A stretch of 64,000 bases of DNA, from NCBI GenBank assembly GCA_047967505.1, contig CM106540.1, one strand, 5' to 3'. Shown here in pieces: positions 46,101-58,069 of the stretch (its first letter is position 1; every line of letters begins with the position of its first letter). Both the position numbers and the translations under genes were made by a program. This stretch comes from Dipteris shenzhenensis (Eukaryota; Polypodiophyta; Polypodiopsida; Gleicheniales). The notes beneath the pieces are model-generated. The model did no database searches, had not been told where the DNA came from, and saw only the letters and a list, made by a program, of their open reading frames with translations.

Positions 46101-48000
46101 TGCTTTGAAGCTTCTAATAGCATGTAGACACCAAAGTTACCGTATGGGGAGATGGGCAAACAAGCATATACAATGTAGGGGAGAAGAGAGTGAACACAAA
46201 GTCACTTCAATTACTTCAAAAAAAGATTCTCTATCTCGGTACAACATTTGGGAGTGCAAATGGGTGCTCATGATACAATAGTGATGGTGCTTGACTCTCT
46301 CTCATGCCTCGACTCATGACACTAGCCTATCTCCCAAAATCTGAGCAATAGCCTAATCAGGCTAGTTACGATGAACCAATGTGAGCAAAAGCTACTCAGA
46401 GGAAATTGTAACCCGTACTACATCGGGTTGGAAACTTAAACAAAAAGAGAATGTCATTCATTGGCTCGGCTGCATGATTCTCTTGATGTCCATCGCTAAC
46501 TTGCCTTGCCTTGTCTCTTGCCCATGATTTGAGATTTTTGCTTGCCTTGTCTCTTGCCCATGATCTCAGATTTCTAATTGCCACCACACTGGCTGAGCTT
46601 GGCTCTCACTGGTCTAAATGGAAACTTGAAATATAGGGTTAATAAGGATAGGAGAAGCTAGCATAAAGCTAAATATAGAAAGTGGAAATTTACAAAAAGC
46701 AAACTGTACACATGTTGCATGTGGCAATCTAGATTAATTCTAGTTAGGAGAACTAGATTGATCTGAAATTTAGTTCAATTAACTAGACCTTTTAAAAATT
46801 TTCCCCAAGACCCCTCTACATTTACAAAATAATTAATCATTTTAAAGTCAACTATGACTTTGAGCAAGGTTCAAATGTTAGGCTGTAGTTCTCAGAATTT
46901 AAGCAAACTTTACTCAAGTATTATCTAGCACTTGCCAACACTGTAAACCATAAATTTTGTGTCTAGAGTATGATGTATGACTATGATTCACTCAGTTAAA
47001 TGTCTTAGAGATGATATTCAATACAACTCATAGTCTCGAACCCCCTTATTACTTTATATCTCCCCCATCATCACCAAGGGTCACCTTCCAAACCATCATC
47101 AATTTGTACATTCAAGTTTCAGTTTCTATATGACTCCCAACATTTGTATAGCTCTAACATCTCAATGCGAAGTCCACCACATAAAATATCCCCCACCAAC
47201 TAAATGAAAATCAAACTTCAAATGATGCTTGCATTGAAAGAGGAGTATACTCTAAACTATAGCAATCAACCATGATTATGTGGACTCCTGCCAAAAAAAC
47301 ACTCCCTATAAATTTATAGCACTTTGCACAAGTTAGAACAAATGTGATAAAGAAACATAAAAAATATTATTAAATGTCCATTGACTTTGTCCCTGATACA
47401 ATCATTCTCAAGTGGGTACTCACCTTAAGAGCTTCTTTGTATAAAGCAATGCAATGAGGGTATTCACTAAGAAAAGAGTTGTCAATCCAATTACAACATG
47501 TAGTCGGGTAATGTTTGAACTTTAAAAGGTACTTATAGTGGATAGTGTGACATGAAGTTGGGGGTAATAAAACTTCACGCACCTCTTCACTTCCTACTAC
47601 TTTTAATATTTGTCACACAAATCCTTATCACAGGCAAAGGAACATTAAAAAGAAGCTTTTATGCCAAGATACCACACCATACTTTTCTCCTTTAGATGAG
47701 AATGAAGATGGTAACATCCCAAGTGATGTTGTACTCTTAGCATAGGGAGAAGGAAAGGATCAACGGAGGCCATAATCTTAGCAAGCCGGTCTATGCCAAA
47801 CAGAAGAGCGATATGTTGTTGAAAGAAGATCTTGCAGCTCAAAATGACATGAATTGATATATATCGAGGAGTTTGAAGGGGATGATTGGGTCGGATGGGT
47901 AGGTTCCAGGGAAACATTGCACCTCCTTCATAGAAACCTCTATAGGTAGCTCAAAACACTCTGCAAACTATCATTAAACACATGAGCTACACAAGCTCAA
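43186..48000. other. 4.8 kb without a recognisable gene
   Basis: Includes degenerate repeats at 45420-45740 (TTTGTATGTAAGAACAATGATTA occurs twice, near 45466 and 45671) and a pair of units CTTGCCTTGTCTCTTGCCCA at about 46502 and 46540. Otherwise anonymous A/T-rich DNA, probably old transposon debris. Confidence 0.45.
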
Positions 48001-48369
48001 CTTGGTGGGAGATAATTGTGTAGCACCATAATTCAGTGGGGTTTATCTAGATCATATTTGGTTCCTCGCTTATCCCACATTGTATACTTGAATTGCTTGT
48101 CCTTCAATGATTCGTGTATTGCTATTGATTTGGCTTGTTGGTTGTTCTTGGACTTTGTCTTGTAATTAATCATCCTCGATGAAGCCCTTTGGAAAAGAAT
48201 TTGTGGCTCTTCATCTTCATGCACCCATTCAGTGATTACTCGTAGTGCATCGATCATTGCGATTGGAACACTATTCAATATGAGTAGCTTTTCTTTGAAG
48301 GTGGAGTCTTCCTATACCTCTAGACATTCAGGCTTGCATTCCTTTTTTATTGTGCCTTTACCCATGAGT

Positions 48370-49734
48370 ATTTGAACTTCACTCCCCTCCTCATTATTGT
48401 TAGGGTTCTATCCCCCAATCATGAAGCACTTTAGTGCCCTTTAGCCATGACTGACCCAACATCATCCGGTACCCACCTTTGTGCTCCATCTTCACTCTGA
48501 TGAAGGTCTTAGGTCACTATGAAGTATGCACCATTGATTTTGACATAAACGTCCTTTAACATCCCTATCAACATGACCAGCCTTTGATCCCCCTATCAAA
48601 TCTTGAACAGCGAAGGCCTCAGATTCTTGAGTGAAGCCTTTTCAAGCTTCATCCCATATATGTGTTTATGCCTGAACCCCCATCTATTACTACACCTTTG
48701 ACATTGTGATTCTGAATCATGACACTGATCATGGGTACCTCTTCATCCCAAATCGTGGTCTTGGTCACTTGAACGATTGATGTAAGGGGTGTGGCTATGG
48801 GTCACCATTCTAAGACTAGGCTCTTGAAGAACTTTGTGCAATGGGGAGCAAGTTCCATCAGTTGCACAATGGTGATCGTGGCATTTAGCTCCTTGAGCAT
48901 ATCCCACACCAAATCAATTTTCATCTGCTCCATCGGGTGGTTGCCTTCTTCTTTCAAGAGTTTGCATCCCTCTGCTAAACTTTCAACCTTTGATTGCTCC
49001 TCTTTGTGTTGATCCAAAGTCATTGCTTCTACTTTTATGAGTCGCTCCTTTTGTTTCAACTCTTTGCTAATCTTTAATGCCATCTTTTTTTTTCGCCTCC
49101 ACCTAAACTATGGTTGCCTTCTTTTTATAGTCTGGATGTTGCAATCTTGTGACCACCTTGGTGTCCACTTTAGTTGATCACCACACTTGCTTGTGGTGCT
49201 TGATCATCGTTGTTGCACGCTTTTTGCAGGATGCAAGCTGCTATTTCCATAGTCGGCATTCACTTTTGTGGTGCCCTTACTTCCCATAGAAGTAGCATGT
49301 TGTATTGTTCATTCTTGTTATTTTGCCTTGATATGCTTTCTTTGGCTCCTGTGCCACCTAATTGACTTGGGGTGTGTTCTTGCTATTATTGTACAAATTG
49401 TCTTTAGTGCTGTGGCTGAGCGGTTGCAAATGTTGCAAATCGGCCCAATCGACATTCGTTGGCTATGTGGCCATTAGTTTTGCATTTATGGCACTAGACT
49501 TCTCACTTCTTGGGGTTGCCTTGAATGCCTGTTTCCTTGAGCTGCTTCTTGAGCTCGTCTTTCATGGTGTCCTTCCATGCCACCTTCTCTTCTTCTTCTT
49601 CTTCCTCGCTTCTTGGGCGGGTGGATTTGATAAAGCAAGAAACATTCTTATGACCAATGTTTGGTAGCCCCAAGCCATCATTCTTCTTAGTGACTTTTAA
49701 ATCGTACTTGATACATAATGCATACACCTTTTCC
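48370..49734 (-). pseudogene. Ty3-type gag/nucleocapsid/protease relic
   Basis: Reading leftward: a lysine/glutamate-rich gag tail (RPRSEEEEEEEKVAWKDT, about 49600), an intact zinc knuckle CHKCKTNGHIANEC (49493-49452), a second knuckle near 49290 with Tyr for its second Cys (CYFYGK, then GHHKSEC), then from 49083 KISKELKQKERLIKVEAMTL and INxTITIVQLMEL-type sequence. The protease active site is VVIDGGSGIN (about 48690), followed by GYRMMLGQSWLKGTKVLHDW, the usual C-terminal protease motif. Many stops and frame changes are present. No reverse transcriptase is readable below 48370. It belongs to the Ty3 superfamily by its DGGSG protease. Confidence 0.75.
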
Positions 49735-50955
49735 CACCCTCCTCAGTCCATAGGAAAGCTTGAAACATCTGCTCAATCTCTAGCCAATGACTTTCACGAC
49801 AACTATGTAAGTTGTAGTAGCACAACCAAGACATGAATTACCAAGACACTTGCATTTCAGCCATACCAATTCCATAGTCTCTGCTTCATCTATCCTTAAA
49901 GGAGTCGAAGCATTGTCTAAGACATAATCCCAAACACAGAGGAGCTCCCAAGTACTTAATCCGTTCCCCTCATAACATCCACTTCATAGGGAGTTGGTTC
50001 AACCATCCTGATAGATCACCCAAATAGACTCTAAGAGCAAAGATTTTACAAAAAAACCAATAGGAGATTAAGAAAATTCTCCTAAGAGAATACTACAAAG
50101 TCATTTGCGAACAATTACAAGCACAATTTTTTTCCCAAAGGTAGGACTAACCCTGTAATTTTTCCATCTGCCATACCCTTTTTTACCAAGCATATAAAGG
50201 GCACCATACATAAGGCAAAGAGTAAAGGTATGATTGGGCATCCTTGCCTAACAGACCTACAGAGATTGAACCGCCCCACCACCCCTCCAATGAGGCAAAG
50301 GATAGCTGAGGCATCTCCAAAAAGAATGCTCATTGTCTTAATAAAGTCCACACCAAACCCAAGGTGCTCCAAAACAATAAAAATAAACTCCCATCTGACT
50401 CTACCGTACACTTTATCAAGATCAAAACCTAAACGAAGACATCCTTTCCCTGAGTTGCAAGCATAATCTAGCGCCATGGATACATTGAGCACATTCTTAG
50501 AGATATCTCTAGCCTTGAGAAATCCATTATGTTCTAGTCCACAACCACCATACATGTGTCTTTAATTTTGCTTGCCAATGCTTTGGCAATAACTTTGTAT
50601 GATGTATTAGCATTGAAATAGGTCTCCAACCTCAAACCAAGAGCTTAATGTGTCTTTTTAGGAAAGAGTTTGACTAAACTAACATCCACATCCTCTGATA
50701 AATATCCTCAGTGAATTGTCGTATTTGCCATGGCAATAAGATCATCTTTGAAAGGCAATGAAAAACTCAGCTGTTAATCCATTTAGGCCGGGGGCCTTAT
50801 CTTTCTCTATTAAGCTAACTACATCCCATAACTCATCAACCATAAACAACCTTGCCAAACCTTGTCTCTTTGTACCACCAACTTTGCACTTCACATTCCT
50901 TAAAGCTTCTTGAACCCTCACCTTCCACTAGGCATCCTGAAGGCCTAGTCTTACT
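49735..50955 (-). pseudogene. L1-type LINE reverse transcriptase relic
   Basis: Reading leftward: DKAPGLNGLTAEFF (about 50800), WRPISML then NTSYKVIAKALASKIK after a frameshift (about 50610), GFLKARDISKN (50520), GFDLDKVYGRVRWEFI (catalytic box A region), SVRQGCPIIPLLFALC (about 50240) and LFANDFVVFS (about 50085). In L1-type enzymes the last motif is normally F/Y-A-D-D; here the first catalytic Asp is Asn. The longest open piece is 50555-50115 (146 codons). It abuts the Ty3 relic almost directly at about 49735, so one element probably inserted into the other. Confidence 0.85.
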
Positions 50956-51560
50956 CACAATATCACCCAACTCTGATTGGGAAACCTCGGCAATGTGCTT
51001 GAATTTTATGACACCAACTTTGTCTTCTCTTCACTGCTACTGTATTGGTTGGGTTGGTTGTAACATTCAGAAGCAAACAACTTGACAAACGATTATAGCC
51101 CTTGCTAAGGTGGACATTGCTGTCATAAAGAAAGTCAAAAAATAGGATGGAATAAGAGTCCATTCCCATGTACCAATCAAGCTTCAAAATGAGTAGACAT
51201 TTGGCCTTGTAATTTTGTAACCTTATTCTCAAGGTCGCTTGCAAGAATTCTGCCCACAAAATAGGACCTCTCAAATCTCACCTAAGAGGACAGCTCCATG
51301 TGAGCCCTAGTAGGGTTAGTAATGGTTGAAACTTAGCGGGACTAATAGAGCTTGGGGTAAGGTTGGGCTGCACAATAATTGAAAAGGTCACATTTGGTTA
51401 CTGAGAGTGTCATAGGCGCCCTCTCTGAACATTTTATTGACATCAACGATAAATGTTGATATTTGAGAATGCTTGAAAGGCATAGTTATTGGAGCTCATG
51501 GTTGCCCCTTGCTTGGAACTCTGGCCCAAAATTGTGACTTAGAGCTAGAAGTGGTGGGCC
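50956..51560. other. Non-coding sequence beside the LINE relic
   Basis: May contain 5' remnants of the LINE (minus-strand frames with KLDWYMGMDSYSILFFDFLY near 51170), but nothing certain. Confidence 0.35.
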
Positions 51561-51634
51561 CTTGTGGGAAGGCTTCAAAACCTCTACAAGTAGCACTCTT
51601 GTGGGGAGGCTCCAAAACCTCTACAAGTAGCACT
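51561..51634. repeat. 37-bp tandem repeat, two copies
   Basis: CTTGTGGGAAGGCTTCAAAA followed by CCTCTACAAGTAGCACT, repeated once with two substitutions. Confidence 0.9.
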
Positions 51635-53265
51635 CCTAGCAACGTGCGAGGAAAAAAAAAAAGTTGAACCATCCGGTTTCCTCTTGAATGGCAGCGAAAT
51701 TGGAAAATTTAAAATTCAGACCAATAAATGACTGGCAATATAACCAAAAAGTCTAAAATTCTAAATGGTTGGTTTCCTGTTGAAGTGATAATTCCAAAGG
51801 GTTGATTTAACATTTTAACCAGCTAGATGCTAAGGTTGTTTACACGGTGAGAGATACCCCATCATCGGGTGGCCAATTGAACCAATAGAAGGCGAGTTTT
51901 TAAACAATGGGTGGGTATCTCATTACATACACACCACCCATGACCAAACCTTCTAGTTTTGCATGGACTCCACATCCTGCCCTCTCCAAGCCCTTCAGTG
52001 GTGGGCAGCCAAGCTTGGTGCCCAATGATGGGCACCCTTCAAATCTGCCAATCACCTATGTGTTCACGATCCCGCAAATTGCAAAACCATCATTGGGCAG
52101 TGTGTAAAGGGAGTGCCCATAAGTGGGCACTCCATTTCTACAGAACCTACGATGATAGATAGCTAGTGTAACGGGGTGCATCCATTCAAGATTGCCCATG
52201 ACTCTTTCTGGGCGCCCACGCTTTGGGTTGTACTTGGGCACCCTTTGGGGTTGTGTAAATAGTCTAAGCTGAGGCTCTATTTTCTTGAACCCTTCTCTTA
52301 GGCCCATCGGGGCCTAAGAGGTCGTTCCTGCGATTTGCCATCCAAGCAAATATGCCCACAAATGCCGACGTTTGCTTCGTTCGCCGGATTTTTACGTTCC
52401 ATGTGTAGCAGTGTAGATGCTCCAGTGGAGACGGAAACTTTCCCTCTCCACCCAGGCATTACAGGGCTGGGATTTTCTTGAGAAAGAAATCAGAGTTATG
52501 AGTTGCCTACGTCCAAAAATTAGATGCAAGTTTTCGAAATTGTAGCATATTTGCCATCCAAGCAGATCGTGGGGACGTACGCGGGTGAATGCGAGTAGCG
52601 CAGGCATTTTGGAGAGCCATGAGAAAGGCCTGAATGTAAAGGGCCCCGAGGTTTATAATTGCAGCAGGTCAAACAACGAAAGAAACTCATTTCCAAATAT
52701 GTAGCTTCCTAGTAGCGATTCCAAAAGGAATGCAAAACCCATGTAAATCACTTGAATAATCCCTCGTCAGCACGATCGCCAACTACGTGATTAGCGAAAA
52801 CGGAAATGATGAAGAAAACAGCGAAGACTAGATCTAGTAAATTTCACTGCGAACTAAACGATGGGCTAAATTGGGCGTCACTCCTTCAAATGTTTTAGTT
52901 GATGTCTCTCTCAAACAGTAGAGCATTCTTGCGATCGCTCACGCATCACCAGATCGCTTCTCTCTTGCTTATCAACCGTCTCATATCTCCTTCTCTCCCC
53001 CCCATTCCACTATCGGACACACTTCATCCCGACTTGTTCGTCCCGTGTGCACCTAGTTCATGAGAATTGGGCTTCAATCCCGCAGTTGGGTTTCTTTCGT
53101 CGTCATTAGCTTGGCTTGTTTACCGGGCTGTCCGCCCGATTTCGGGTGGCTCTCGATGGGTGCTTCGCAGAGTTCCGCCAGACCTCCTCCTGGCGCCAGA
53201 TTTTCGTTTGGCTGTTTTAGTTCTGAACAGCCCGTGTAGGAATTCTATACTTTCCTCTGTTCAGC
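51635..53265. other. Non-coding DNA with imperfect palindromes; 5' region of the next gene
   Basis: Contains GGTGCCCAATGATGGGCACC (52016-52035) and GAGTGCCCATAAGTGGGCAC (about 52110), two imperfect palindromes sharing TGCCCA/TGGGCA arms, and a related GGCGCCCACG..GGGCACCC pair near 52215-52250. 52790-53265 is GC-richer and looks like a promoter and leader for the open frame at 53266, although I cannot point to a clear TATA box. Confidence 0.5.
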
Positions 53266-53709
53266 ATGCACTGCAGGCGTTCCTTCTCATTGATGTCTGA
53301 GACCTCAAGGAGTCCTGAGGAAGCAATGGCCCCGAAGGACGAAGATGGCAATGCTGATCTTTGCAGAAATCTACTTCCAAAAGCTAGTAAAACTAAGTTT
53401 GAAGAGAGCCAAAATCGACCTTTTCCCCTGGCTCTTGGAGATTCCTTGGACTGCGGCTTTTTGAATGGATTAGTCTTGGATTCGGACGTGGAGATTTTGA
53501 GCAGTAGCGATGAAGAGAGAATTGACAAGGGTTTCAATGCCGTCAAGCAGAAAGGGGATTTAATATATGCGAAGCCTGAAGAGACAGTTACTACTAGTGC
53601 CTTGCAGGTTGTCAGTCTTCCGGTAGCTGAACAAAGCACGAAGTCAGATGGAACCCAACTACCCGAGAAAGATGAAAAGAGAAAAAATTTGAAGAAGAAA
53701 AAAAAAAAG
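53266..53709 (+). CDS. Probable first coding exon, unidentified acidic/lysine-rich protein
   Basis: Open from ATG 53266 (MHCRRSFSLMSETSRSPEEA; ATG 53293 at MSETSRS is the alternative) through 148 codons to a consensus-like splice donor AAAAAG|GTACGA at 53709/53710, where the frame ends in a lysine run. The product is hydrophilic: an acidic serine patch (DSDVEILSSSDEERIDKGF) and a C-terminal basic block (EKRKNLKKKKKK), suggesting a nuclear protein. No signal peptide or membrane segment. No known family recognised. Higher GC than its surroundings and a clean frame support a real exon, but the next exon is not visible and the downstream intron is filled with repeats, so a truncated gene is possible. 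Confidence 0.5.
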
Positions 53710-53777
53710 GTACGATTTTCTATTGCTTTAATATTCCTTCATGCTTAAATTCTCATGATTGAGTATCGTTGCCGCTT

Positions 53778-54056
53778 CTTGAAGTCTTTGTTATAGACAA
53801 GGAGTCGTTTGTCCGAGGACAATTGCAACAACATTGGAATGGAATGAAATGTTCTATCATCCATGGGGCAGCACTGAAATCAGAAGCTTAATCACCAAAG
53901 CAGCTCTAACATAGTTTTGAAGACTTTGTTATAAACAAGGAGTCGTTTGTCCGAGAACAATTGCAACAACATTGGAATGGAATGAAATGTTCTATCATCT
54001 ATGGGGCAGCACTGAAATCAGAAGCTTAATCACCAAAGCAGCTTTAACATAGTTCT
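53778..54056. repeat. 140-bp tandem duplication
   Basis: The unit begins GAAGTCTTTGTTATAGACAA and is repeated from 53918 (GAAGACTTTGTTATAAACAA); both include GGAGTCGTTTGTCCGAG, AACATTGGAATGGAATGAAA and AATCAGAAGCTTAATCACC. Only a handful of differences, so it is recent. Confidence 0.95.
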
Positions 54057-54192
54057 GTTAGATTTCTCCTCCCTATTAGCATATAGCAAAAAAAAGACTA
54101 TTTTTCTCTCTCTCAACCCTTTTTCTTGAAACCATTCCCAAGCTGATTTGTTGGAGAAGGGCTTGTGAAGACTCTTGGATGTGAAAACTCTC

Positions 54193-54195
<3 letters not shown>

Positions 54196-54237
<42 letters not shown>
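54196..54237. repeat. (GA)n microsatellite
   Basis: About 20 uninterrupted GA dinucleotides. Confidence 0.95.
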
Positions 54238-54243
<6 letters not shown>

Positions 54244-55264
54244 GATTGTATTAAAGTCTGCTCTATGGGACTAGTCACCATTATAGGGGCTCTTACATAC
54301 GAAAGTTCTAAGGAAAAAATTTCATACAAAACTTGCTACGTTGCGAGCAGGGGTGTAGCTGACTGGAGTGCTAGGGTGAGGACTTTGCTGGGGTTGCCCT
54401 AAAACTTCCTTTAGGTAGGCGCCCAGTTGCATAGCTGGCTGTTCCAGGAGGTTTTGAGACTGGTAGGATTGCTGCTATATTTCACCTTGATATGCATATG
54501 TGCTCGGCAATGAAGGAGCGTGTGTTCTTCATTTTCTACCTCCCTTGTGGGGCAGATTTCCCGTGTGGGATCACAAAAATCATGTCCATTTTCTCAAGCT
54601 TGTTGTGTTAAGGCCATGTAATGGGCACGTTGCTTCCCTGTTGAGAGGTATCATCCCTGTCTGTGCTAGCAGGATAGGCCCGACTTCTCGATGAGAAATC
54701 TTTGGTGGATTGTCCCTTTTCTTTTCCAATATACCTTGGAGAGTCCGGCATCCATAGTGAGGAGGAGCTCCCCTTCCCTACTCTCCAGAGCTCCCCTTCC
54801 CTACTCCTCTCCATTGAAGGCTTCATCAACATTGGGATATCTCCTCCAACGTTGTCTTCTCCAACTTGAGCTTCTGCCACCTCTCTTCCCTTTCCTTCGT
54901 GAGCTCTTCTCCTTCCTCAGCTACAAAGACGTCATGGAGTGGTGCTGTTTCTATTGCTCTCTCTGTGACCTATGGACGATGTGACGCTTCTCTTTGGATC
55001 TGGAAGCAGAATCACGACTTTGTGTCTTCAGGAAAGTTGTAGAGGACCTTGAGTACTACAATTTTTGTTTTACATCGTTGCAATCCGAGTTTTCTATGAA
55101 AAGATATAGCTCCTGCAAAAAGTGATGAAAATTATTCCTGCGCGCGGATTTTGTTCTTGAGTTCACGGGATGATAGTTTCCAGCCTACTGTCACTATCTT
55201 GATCTCCACCTCCATCTTTTTCTGCTCCATTTGGTGCCCACGAAGCTAAGCTGTAGCTGCCCAT
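54238..55264. other. Left flank of the nested LTR element, part of an older element
   Basis: No gene supported. The last part (GCCCACGAAGCTAAGC, AGCTGCCCATGCAGC) resembles the sequence on the other side of the nested element at 58800-58895 (AGCTGCCCACGCAGC, GCCCACGAAGCTC), so both belong to one host repeat that the LTR element entered. Confidence 0.5.
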
Positions 55265-55269
55265 GCAGC

Positions 55270-55901
55270 TGTCACGAGTTGTCGCCATGCTAGCTAGTGC
55301 CAACGCAAGTAGCCAAGTCAATGGCCATGTAGACGTCCGTACAACCATTCAGGCAGCCCTGGGCAATCAGCGATCAGCACCAAGTCAACAAGCAGTCAGC
55401 GCCATGTCATTGCAGGTCAAAAAGCGCAGAGTTGACTTTTTCGTCAAAAGTCAACGCGTTGACTTTTTGATAAACGTTGCCTTTTTTGCCCTACCTGGTC
55501 AACGGTCGGCGTTGACCAAGTCGGCCAGGCTGACCTATTAGCCTTAAAAGGGCAGCCTTTGGCCCTCATTCATCATCCACTCCTCAGTCCTTCAAGCCTT
55601 TAGAGCAACAGAGTCAGGCGTCCCTGCAGCAGACCAGCAGGATAGCCTCAGCCTCTTCAGGGATCTAGTGAGGATTCACCTCCTCTAGGTAGTCTAGTCT
55701 TCTAGTTTTGCAGTGAGGGTTTCAGTCCCTCCATACAGTTGTATTCAGCCCTTTGGGCATTCATTATTCTGTTGTATTTATTTTCCTCTTTGGAGGTCCA
55801 CTACATTCTCTCCCTCTAATTCTCTCACTCACATCCACAGCTCACTTTGTGTATTGAGTGCATCATCTTGTAGTTGTAGTTAGTATTGATCTCCCGCTAC
55901 A
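55270..55901 (+). repeat. 5' LTR (632 bp)
   Basis: TGTCACGAG ... CCGCTACA, TG/CA-bounded. Similar to the 3' LTR with scattered differences. It has two 27-bp W-box-like units (TTGAC at 55432 and 55459) where the 3' LTR has four, and its TATA-like site is decayed (CCTTAAAAGGGC). Confidence 0.88.
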
Positions 55902-55902
55902 T

Positions 55903-55914
55903 TGGTATCAGAGC
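55903..55914 (+). other. Primer-binding site (initiator tRNA-Met)
   Basis: TGGTATCAGAGC one base after the 5' LTR, complementary to the 3' end of plant initiator tRNA-Met. Confidence 0.92.
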
Positions 55915-55970
55915 TTCAGTTTTCTTTCTTAAGATAGGGAGGGTCAATTTAGGGGCAGCTCTATTGGTTT

Positions 55971-57445
55971 ATGGTCCAGCCAAGATCCGGCAAGGATACC
56001 ATGAGCACTAGTGAGCAGTCCAACACCGGGGGGGTGAGGGTTAAGTGCCTCCACCTCCACCTCCACCGCCACCACCACCACCACCACCACCACCACCATA
56101 GAATCCTGCGGACACTTCCATGTCTGCCATGACAGCCATGTTGTAGGCTATGATGTAGATGCAGCAACAACAGTCCGAGGCTCTCTTCAAATGCATGACC
56201 CAGCTTCAGGAGATGGGGGAAGATCGTGAGCAGGCCGCCAGAGAGCGTGAAAGGCTAGCTCGAGAAGCAAAAGAACAACGCGATTGAAAAGCTCGGGAAG
56301 CCGAAAGGGCAGCTCGGGAAGCAAAAGAAGAATGCGATTGCGAAGCTTGAGAAGCCAAAAGGGCAACTTGAGAAGCAAAGGAAGAGCGCGATCGAGAGGC
56401 TCGAGAAGCCAAGGAACTCCGAGACCGCGAGGCTTAGGAGGCGAAGGAGCTCCGAGAACGTATTGCTCGAGAAGAGAAGGAAGAACGGGATTGGCAGCCT
56501 CTCATTTCTCTACTTCGACTAGAGGGGGGAGAAAAGGAGAGACTTCCACCTCTAGCCAAGCCTTTTTTTCCAGGCAAGCTCAAGTTCACACGGTATGATG
56601 GTAAGCAGGAGCCCTTAGTGTTGACTTCATGGCTCAATCAGTTAGAAAGTTATTTTTCAGTGATGCCTACGAAGGACAACGAGCGGTGCATCCTAGCATC
56701 CATGCACCTCACAAGCGAGGCGGTCACCTGGTGGCTCAAGTGGCAGAAGGACCACTATGATGCAGACGAGGAGACACCTCTCTACAGCTGGACGGAATTC
56801 GTGAAAGATCTTCGATCACAGTTCCTGCTACTGTAGTACTTGGATAGGCTCCAGAGTCAGTTCTACGAGCTATGCTTGGGAGACACCGAGACGGTGAATC
56901 ATTATGCCAATAAGTTCACTCTGGTGTTTATATAGTTGCAGTTGGAGGACAGTCTGAAGCTGAGCAAATTTCTCCATGGGCTGCATACAGACATCCAATG
57001 GTATGTCATAAGTTTCAAGCCACAAGATTATGAGTTTGCATATGAGCTTGCTCAGAATTTTGAGCTCATGCACAAGGGTCAAGGATCCAAGCAGGTCAAC
57101 AGTAAGAAGTCCCAGGATTCCACACCAGGTGATGGTGGGAATGGGCAGCAGAAGAAGAGTTGGATGGCGAAGGATAGCAATGGCTATGGCGGGTACTTGG
57201 ATACAGCAACACGAGCACTCTATGCCAAGGAGAATTGATGCTTCCATTGTCATGTGCCGGGCCATAATAAGAAAGATTGCCCGCATTACCAGAAGCTTCT
57301 AACAGCAGGAGCCACGTCAAGTGGTTCAACAACAGCTTCAACAACCTCAATAGTCATTGAGGAGCTTGATGAACAACAAACTACAGGGACAACCTCAGTA
57401 GTCATCCAGGAGCTTGAGGCTCAGCAGAAGGGGGAGCCTCGTTAG
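55971..57445 (+). pseudogene. gag of the nested LTR element, broken by in-frame stops
   Basis: Likely start ATG 55971. A CCACCN microsatellite (56048-56098) would encode polyproline in one frame. From 56162 to the end a single frame holds throughout. It has an arginine/glutamate/alanine-rich coiled-coil repeat (EAKE.RDREAREA units, 56220-56480), then the capsid-like Retrotrans_gag segment (FTRYDGKQEPLVLTSWL, EAVTWWLKW), a second half from 56936 (HGLHTDIQWYVISF) and the zinc knuckle CFHCHVPGHNKKDC (57239-57280). In-frame stops lie at 56285, 56348, 56369, 56435, 56834, 56933, 57236 and 57443. There is no frameshift after 56162, so decay is by point change only. Confidence 0.85.
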
Positions 57446-57922
57446 TTTCCCAATATGTTCTAGTTTTATGGACAGGTCGGTGGTCAGAAGGTCCTTATCT
57501 TAGCAGACTCAGGCAGTTCCGAGGACATCATGTCCACCAAAGCAGCTCAAAAGGCTCAATTGCCTCTTACGCCAACGGAACCAATGACCTTGAATGGTGC
57601 ATTTCTAGGGCAGCAGATAGAGAGCAACATGCAGGTAGCTTCAGCCACTCTGAAGATCTCAGGGTGGGTACACAGTCGACCACTCAGGGTCACACCTTCT
57701 CAGGCAGCGGACGTCATCTTGGGAGCACGATGGTGGCACCAGTTCGAAATCCAACCAGATTATCAGCACCAAGGCTTGGATGTCAAAATCCCAGGCCATG
57801 ATCCCTATCACCTATATGCACCGAGGAAAACCATAGGGAGCATCATCCTGGAATATCAACCCCAGCAAATATCCATACCAGAAGTTAGCACCAAATCCAG
57901 GCATTCAGTACTTGCAGACTAG
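57446..57922 (+). pseudogene. Aspartic protease of the nested LTR element
   Basis: Same frame as gag after a stop at 57461. The active-site triplet Asp-Ser-Gly is at 57506-57514 (LADSGSSEDIM), followed by the flap region and VILGARWWHQFEI, the C-terminal hydrophobic-Gly motif. The open piece 57530-57922 has no internal stop. In another frame, 57880-58045 also reads as protein (YLQTRIHEFSNHFRIEEPS), perhaps the start of a lost pol linker. Confidence 0.8.
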
Positions 57923-58060
57923 GATTCATGAGTTCAGCAACCATTTTCGGATTGAGGAACCAAGCATTCGGATCCGGATTTATCATCCAGGTATACCACA
58001 GACAGTCATCTCCGTCAGCACGATGGGAAGCCTCTTTCGTACCTTAGTTTGAGTTTCAGC

Positions 58061-58069
58061 AGAAGGGGA
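58061..58069 (+). other. Polypurine tract
   Basis: AGAAGGGGA directly before the 3' LTR; the priming site for plus-strand DNA synthesis. Confidence 0.8.

Noticed and set aside
48370-50955. A single retroelement with Ty3 gag and reverse transcriptase
   Set aside because: The reverse transcriptase motifs (SVRQGCP, WRPISML, APGLNG) are L1-type, and the gag/protease motifs are Ty3-type, so these are two elements abutting each other.
55961-56412. Minus-strand frames rich in Trp/Arg or Leu/Ser, and a plus-strand 104-codon frame at 56284
   Set aside because: Shadows of the gag coiled-coil repeat and the CCACCN microsatellite; the true frame runs 56162-57922.
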